DNA of 64,000 bases, from assembly GCA_007922305.1 (NCBI GenBank), contig ML677343.1, positions 32,201,681 through 32,265,680 of the forward strand. The letters run 5' to 3'. The position numbers were made by a program, and so were the translations under genes. The DNA is from Dermatemys mawii (taxonomy: Eukaryota; Chordata; Testudines; Dermatemydidae). Positions 60,443-64,000 of the stretch are shown in pieces (the first letter of the stretch is position 1; each line of letters opens with the position of its first letter). The notes beneath the pieces were generated by a model that worked only from the letters and a program-made list of their open reading frames with translations, was not told where the DNA came from and searched no databases.

Positions 60443-62220
60443 AGTTAGATCCTTTCAGTAGTTGGCACAGACTGAACAATTTCCAGAACACGGTCTGTTT
60501 GAAGCAGCCTGGCTCAGCCAATAGTTTCACGCCTATAAAACGAGTACAGTCAAAACTTCAGGCCATGTCTAGGTTGTGTTTGAAAACATATCACCTAAAA
60601 GGTGTTAGTGAGAACAAATTAAGTCCTGTATAGCCATGTTCTTCAAAGTTACACTCAGTCTCCACAAGTGTTTTAAAACATGCTGAATTGTAACAGCCTT
60701 ACTCACCTGAAGTACTCTACTCCACAAGTCTGACTTCAGTGGGACTCCTCATGGGGTAGACCAAAGTACTAGTCAATGTGAGGTTCTCTCAGCCTGGCCC
60801 TAAAATGTGTTAGCTATAATATGTTTTTAAAACACAACCCCTGTTTCTCATCTATTCCTGTCCAAAGTATGTGTGTGTGTGTGGGGTATACTGGGGGAGT
60901 GCTCCGCCCATGTGACTACTGTTCACTTTAAATTGTAGTCATGCCGTGAAATCATCACATGCTCCTTTGCCGTCATTATTTGAGTGCCAGTGTGGCTGGC
61001 CCTGTTAAAAACCTCTGCACCACGGAGTTCACATCTTACTCAAACCTGCAGACTGACCTGTTCGTATCTACAATATGCCTGCTGAGGATCCCATGCTCAA
61101 GTGCCGTGCTTTTACAGCGAGGTATTTAGGGACTGTGTGTAGTAGGTTGCCACTGCCCACAGCCTCATGGCAGAACATGTTTGGAGAAGGCATAAATAAT
61201 AGGAGTGTGAGTTTGATTAGTGCCCAAGGTTTAGGGAGTAAATACTTCCTGGTAACCAATCTGAAATCTAACTGTGAACTGTTAACATAGCTAGAAATCT
61301 CTCTTACTCTTACGAGTCACCCCATTGTCTTCAGTGGGAACACAGGATCAGCCCCAAGGGCAGAGTCTGCAGCATTTTCTTTAAAAATGATATTATCTAT
61401 CCAGGTGTTTGAATGTTACCATCTGAGTGAAGGTTTAGACCTCTCTGCCTCCAGGGCACGCTGCATTTGTATTCTAGCTCAACAATCCTGCTGAAGGGAA
61501 GAGCTGGGAATAGCAGTGAAGGAAGAGAGAACGTGAGCAAGGATTGAGCAGGTGTTGTTGAGAGGAGTTTGCTAAAAGAGATCCCCCTGTGTACATGAAG
61601 TTATTCCATGCTTAGAATGAAAGAACAGACTGGACAAAGTCCAGGGTCATTACACTAATTGACACTTTACCTCTAGGAAGTCTCTGGAGAGCTAATCAGG
61701 GCTAGATTGCAAGCACTAGGTCCCAGACACAGGTGTGGCCTGTGCTTAGTTCATTTAGAGTAATTGTGCTTTGGCAATCTGTTCTCATCTCCTCCCTCTC
61801 CAAACATATCCATGTGTAAACTGCTCAATTGTTAACCCCCTTCTCCCTGGGCCATGCCCTACTGTGAAATTAACAGTTGGGGGAGGGGATGGAGACATCT
61901 TTATGTACTACTTTGACTAACAGAGTATCATTTTAATCTTAGAATCCTCAAAGCCCGTCACCTTCAGGTTTGCTACTAATTTTGAATTATATGAGAAGTT
62001 GAGAGACAATTTCTTTATCTTTCTCATCACACATAAACCCGTAATACACGGTATACCCAAACCAGGCAGAACATTTCTATCTAGCTTAGTTTTTGAGCTA
62101 GAGCTTGGTTTTTAAATTATATCTTTTCTAGGCAATTAATATACAAGCAGACTCCAATACCTCTACCCTGGGAACCATAGGATTGAGAGAAATGTTACCT
62201 AATGGCCATAATATAACAAG

Positions 62221-62331
62221 TGTCAGTGGGGTAGCTGTGTTAGTCTGTATCCACAAAAATAAACTAACAGATTTATTCGGGCATAAGCCTTCGTGGGTAA
62301 AAAACCCACTGGTGCCACTGGACTCCTCATG
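62221..62331 (-). mobile_element. Rearranged Penelope-like element 3' fragment with 13-bp TSD
   Basis: Read on the minus strand, the last part 'GGATACAGACTAACACAGCT' is the 3' end of the same Penelope-like family as at 22.5 kb, preceded by 'CACGAAGGCTTATGCCCGAA'. The opposite end (GGTGCCACTGGACTCCTCAT on plus) is the inverted orientation of an internal piece that is missing from its usual place. A perfect 13-bp direct repeat ATAATATAACAAG flanks it at 62208-62220 and 62332-62344. Noncoding. Confidence 0.78.
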
Positions 62332-63239
62332 ATAATATAACAAGCTTCATAGAAGTCTGACACCAAGCTATTTAATACCAGTGCTCAGATTTACAGTACA
62401 TTTTACCAGACGTATGTGAAGGTAGTGGAACAACATAAAATCTGGTTAAAAAAGTGGCTTCTGTATTTTACTTCGTTCTCTATAGGAATTGGTTTAACAA
62501 AAATCCCTTTTTGTTTCTAATTATTAAATAATCACACCCAGTCCCTAATGAGCTAATCTTATCTACTTCAGGTACCTCCTGGGTTTCCTATAGCATCCAC
62601 CACTGTAGTATCTAAGACTTAATCTTCTGCTATTATTCAGTTTTCCTTTGTTGCTGTTTTCCATTGTCAAGTTTATTCTCAATGTAAAATCTGTATTAGA
62701 TGTGATGAGACAACTGGTCTGGGCTCTGCTTCTCAGATGCAGCAAGTTGCTCTGACCGGAAGGAGGCATGACGTAATGGGAAGAGGGTTAGAATAAAAAA
62801 AAACCCCTGAGACCCATATTTTAATCATCTTTTATTCTGTAGCTTTGGGGGGCATTTTAATACAATTGCTCTTAAATCCTTTTTGCTCTTGCTATGCAAA
62901 ATTATCACACTGGTTCTACAATTCTCCTGCTGACAACATGGAAAGCCTACAATGAGCTAGGTCAGAGTTACTGCCTTACACCTTCTGTTTCCAAGGCACT
63001 TACAAATCAACCATTGTGTCTTTGATTTTTGTCTGAGGTTCTAGCTGGCTCTATGTAGGAGCAAGGCCTTCTGAATTCAGAGGCCCTAGGGAACACCCTT
63101 CCTGAGTATGTCAGTCAGGTTCCTCTTGGTGCCTGGCTGTCTCCAGCAATCAGCGGAAGGGCTGTCCACCAGATCCATTTAACTTCAGCCTACTTTTAAC
63201 TGCTCTTTTTTTGTGATGTTGAGTTTGTTGGTTGGTTTT

Positions 63240-64000
63240 TGTTTGTTTACCGTGGTTGTAGAGTAAATACAAAATTAGGGAATCAGAGTTAGCTTAAGTT
63301 TGGTTAAAGGAAATATGTGCATTGTACAGAAAGGCCCTTGCTACTAAGTAAAAGGAAGGCCTTGAAAGAAACAAGTTATAAGGCAAAAGAAATGGAGTAG
63401 GGAGGATGTCTGGTTCAAAAAAACTAACGAATGAGATAAGGGAAAGTTTCCAAAAAGAGGGCCTGTGACTGATAGGGGTGACTGCTGATGGTTTTAAATA
63501 AGACAAAAAAGTCTTAGAAGGAGCCAACATGGATACCAGCGTTATCTTAAAAAGGAAGACTGATGGGAACCCAGATGCAACAAACAAGTTATTGGTCAGC
63601 AGGAAGGGTGGGAAGAGAGAAAGAGGAGAGACCTTGGGGAGAAGGAGTGTTGTAAATCTTATCTGGATTAGGACTGGAAATAAGGGCAAACTGTCTCAAA
63701 CTGGTGGTTGGTGAGAGTATTAATTACCTAGGACATCGTTTGTTTGTTGAAGGGGATTAAAAATGAATGTGAGGGTTCTTTGTCATGCCAGAGCATGCCA
63801 GGAATAGACACTTTTCCCTAGGTCTGGCCTGTTTGTAAATATACTGATCACATGTTTATAAAATACTTTGTTACTGTATTGGATGTTGTAATTGTTTATT
63901 CTTTAGGCTGTTGGACATGTTTAGAGCAATTGTATAAACTACCATTTGGCCTTTGGACTTAATAAAGGAATGTCTGGTTAAATGAGTGTTTGATGGTCTC
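63240..64000 (+). mobile_element. Possible LTR-like retroelement end (cut by the window edge)
   Basis: The right edge has purine-rich sequence, then 'GGACTTAATAAAGGAATGTC' with an AATAAA signal, in a style seen in LTR retroelements. I cannot define borders or a coding frame, and the end is cut. The call is weak. Confidence 0.3.

Larger units (their letters stand above)
57471..64000 (-). other. GALNS: GALNS intron upstream of the penultimate exon (continues off the right edge)
   Basis: No further GALNS exon was found on the minus strand. The interval contains a MIR-like SINE, hAT elements at 59.5 and 60.2 kb, a fold-back Penelope-like insertion at 62.2 kb and an LTR-like end at the right edge. 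An 85-codon open frame at 59917-60171 (minus) resembles no family I know. Confidence 0.65.

Noticed and set aside
63294..63689. Minus-strand 131-residue hydrophobic open frame
   Set aside because: It is the complement of purine-rich sequence, which yields Leu/Phe/Ser/Pro-rich translation by composition alone. No domain is visible.
1..64000. CRISPR arrays, operons, tRNA or rRNA genes
   Set aside because: This is animal nuclear DNA. The only tandem repeat array is the CA-rich minisatellite, which has no spacer pattern, and no tRNA-like cloverleaf with A and B boxes was recognised by eye.

Overview
This is a piece of a vertebrate nuclear genome with spliced genes, long introns and many old interspersed repeats. 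Four orthologous genes can be read: PIEZO1 (first coding exon only, minus strand), CDT1 (complete, plus strand), APRT (exons 2-5, minus strand) and GALNS (last two exons, minus strand). This order and orientation match human 16q24.3. CR1 LINE tails, Penelope-like retroelement ends, hAT-type MITEs and old MIR-like SINEs point to a non-avian sauropsid, most likely a turtle. The species call is inference from repeat content.

Layout. 1-16230 is the 5' part of PIEZO1 intron 1, with a 48-56 bp minisatellite at about 9236-9525 and two CR1 3' ends at 14.2-14.8 kb. 16231-16294 is the first coding exon of PIEZO1 inside a CpG island of about 15.8-17.3 kb. 16.7-23.6 kb is intergenic. 23.65-32.5 kb is CDT1: an E2F-type promoter, ten coding exons for a 691-residue protein, and a G-rich tract just after the stop codon. 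32.5-35.1 kb is intergenic and carries a clean hAT MITE. 35.1 to about 41 kb is APRT; its first coding exon is not found and probably lies in the 400-base N gap at 40838-41237. 41.2-54.2 kb is intergenic, with LTR-like, LINE-like and hAT remnants. 54.2-64.0 kb is the 3' end of GALNS, which continues beyond the window.

The four genes do not form a functional pathway. They are a conserved synteny block: a mechanosensitive channel (PIEZO1), a replication licensing factor (CDT1), a purine salvage enzyme (APRT) and a lysosomal sulfatase (GALNS). I found no new biological system. The most unusual structures are two short fold-back Penelope-like insertions, each with a perfect 13-bp target-site duplication, a pair of hAT MITEs with perfect 8-bp duplications, and the minisatellite. 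All splice sites were read by eye from GT/AG signals, phase and protein similarity recalled from known families; no alignment was run.
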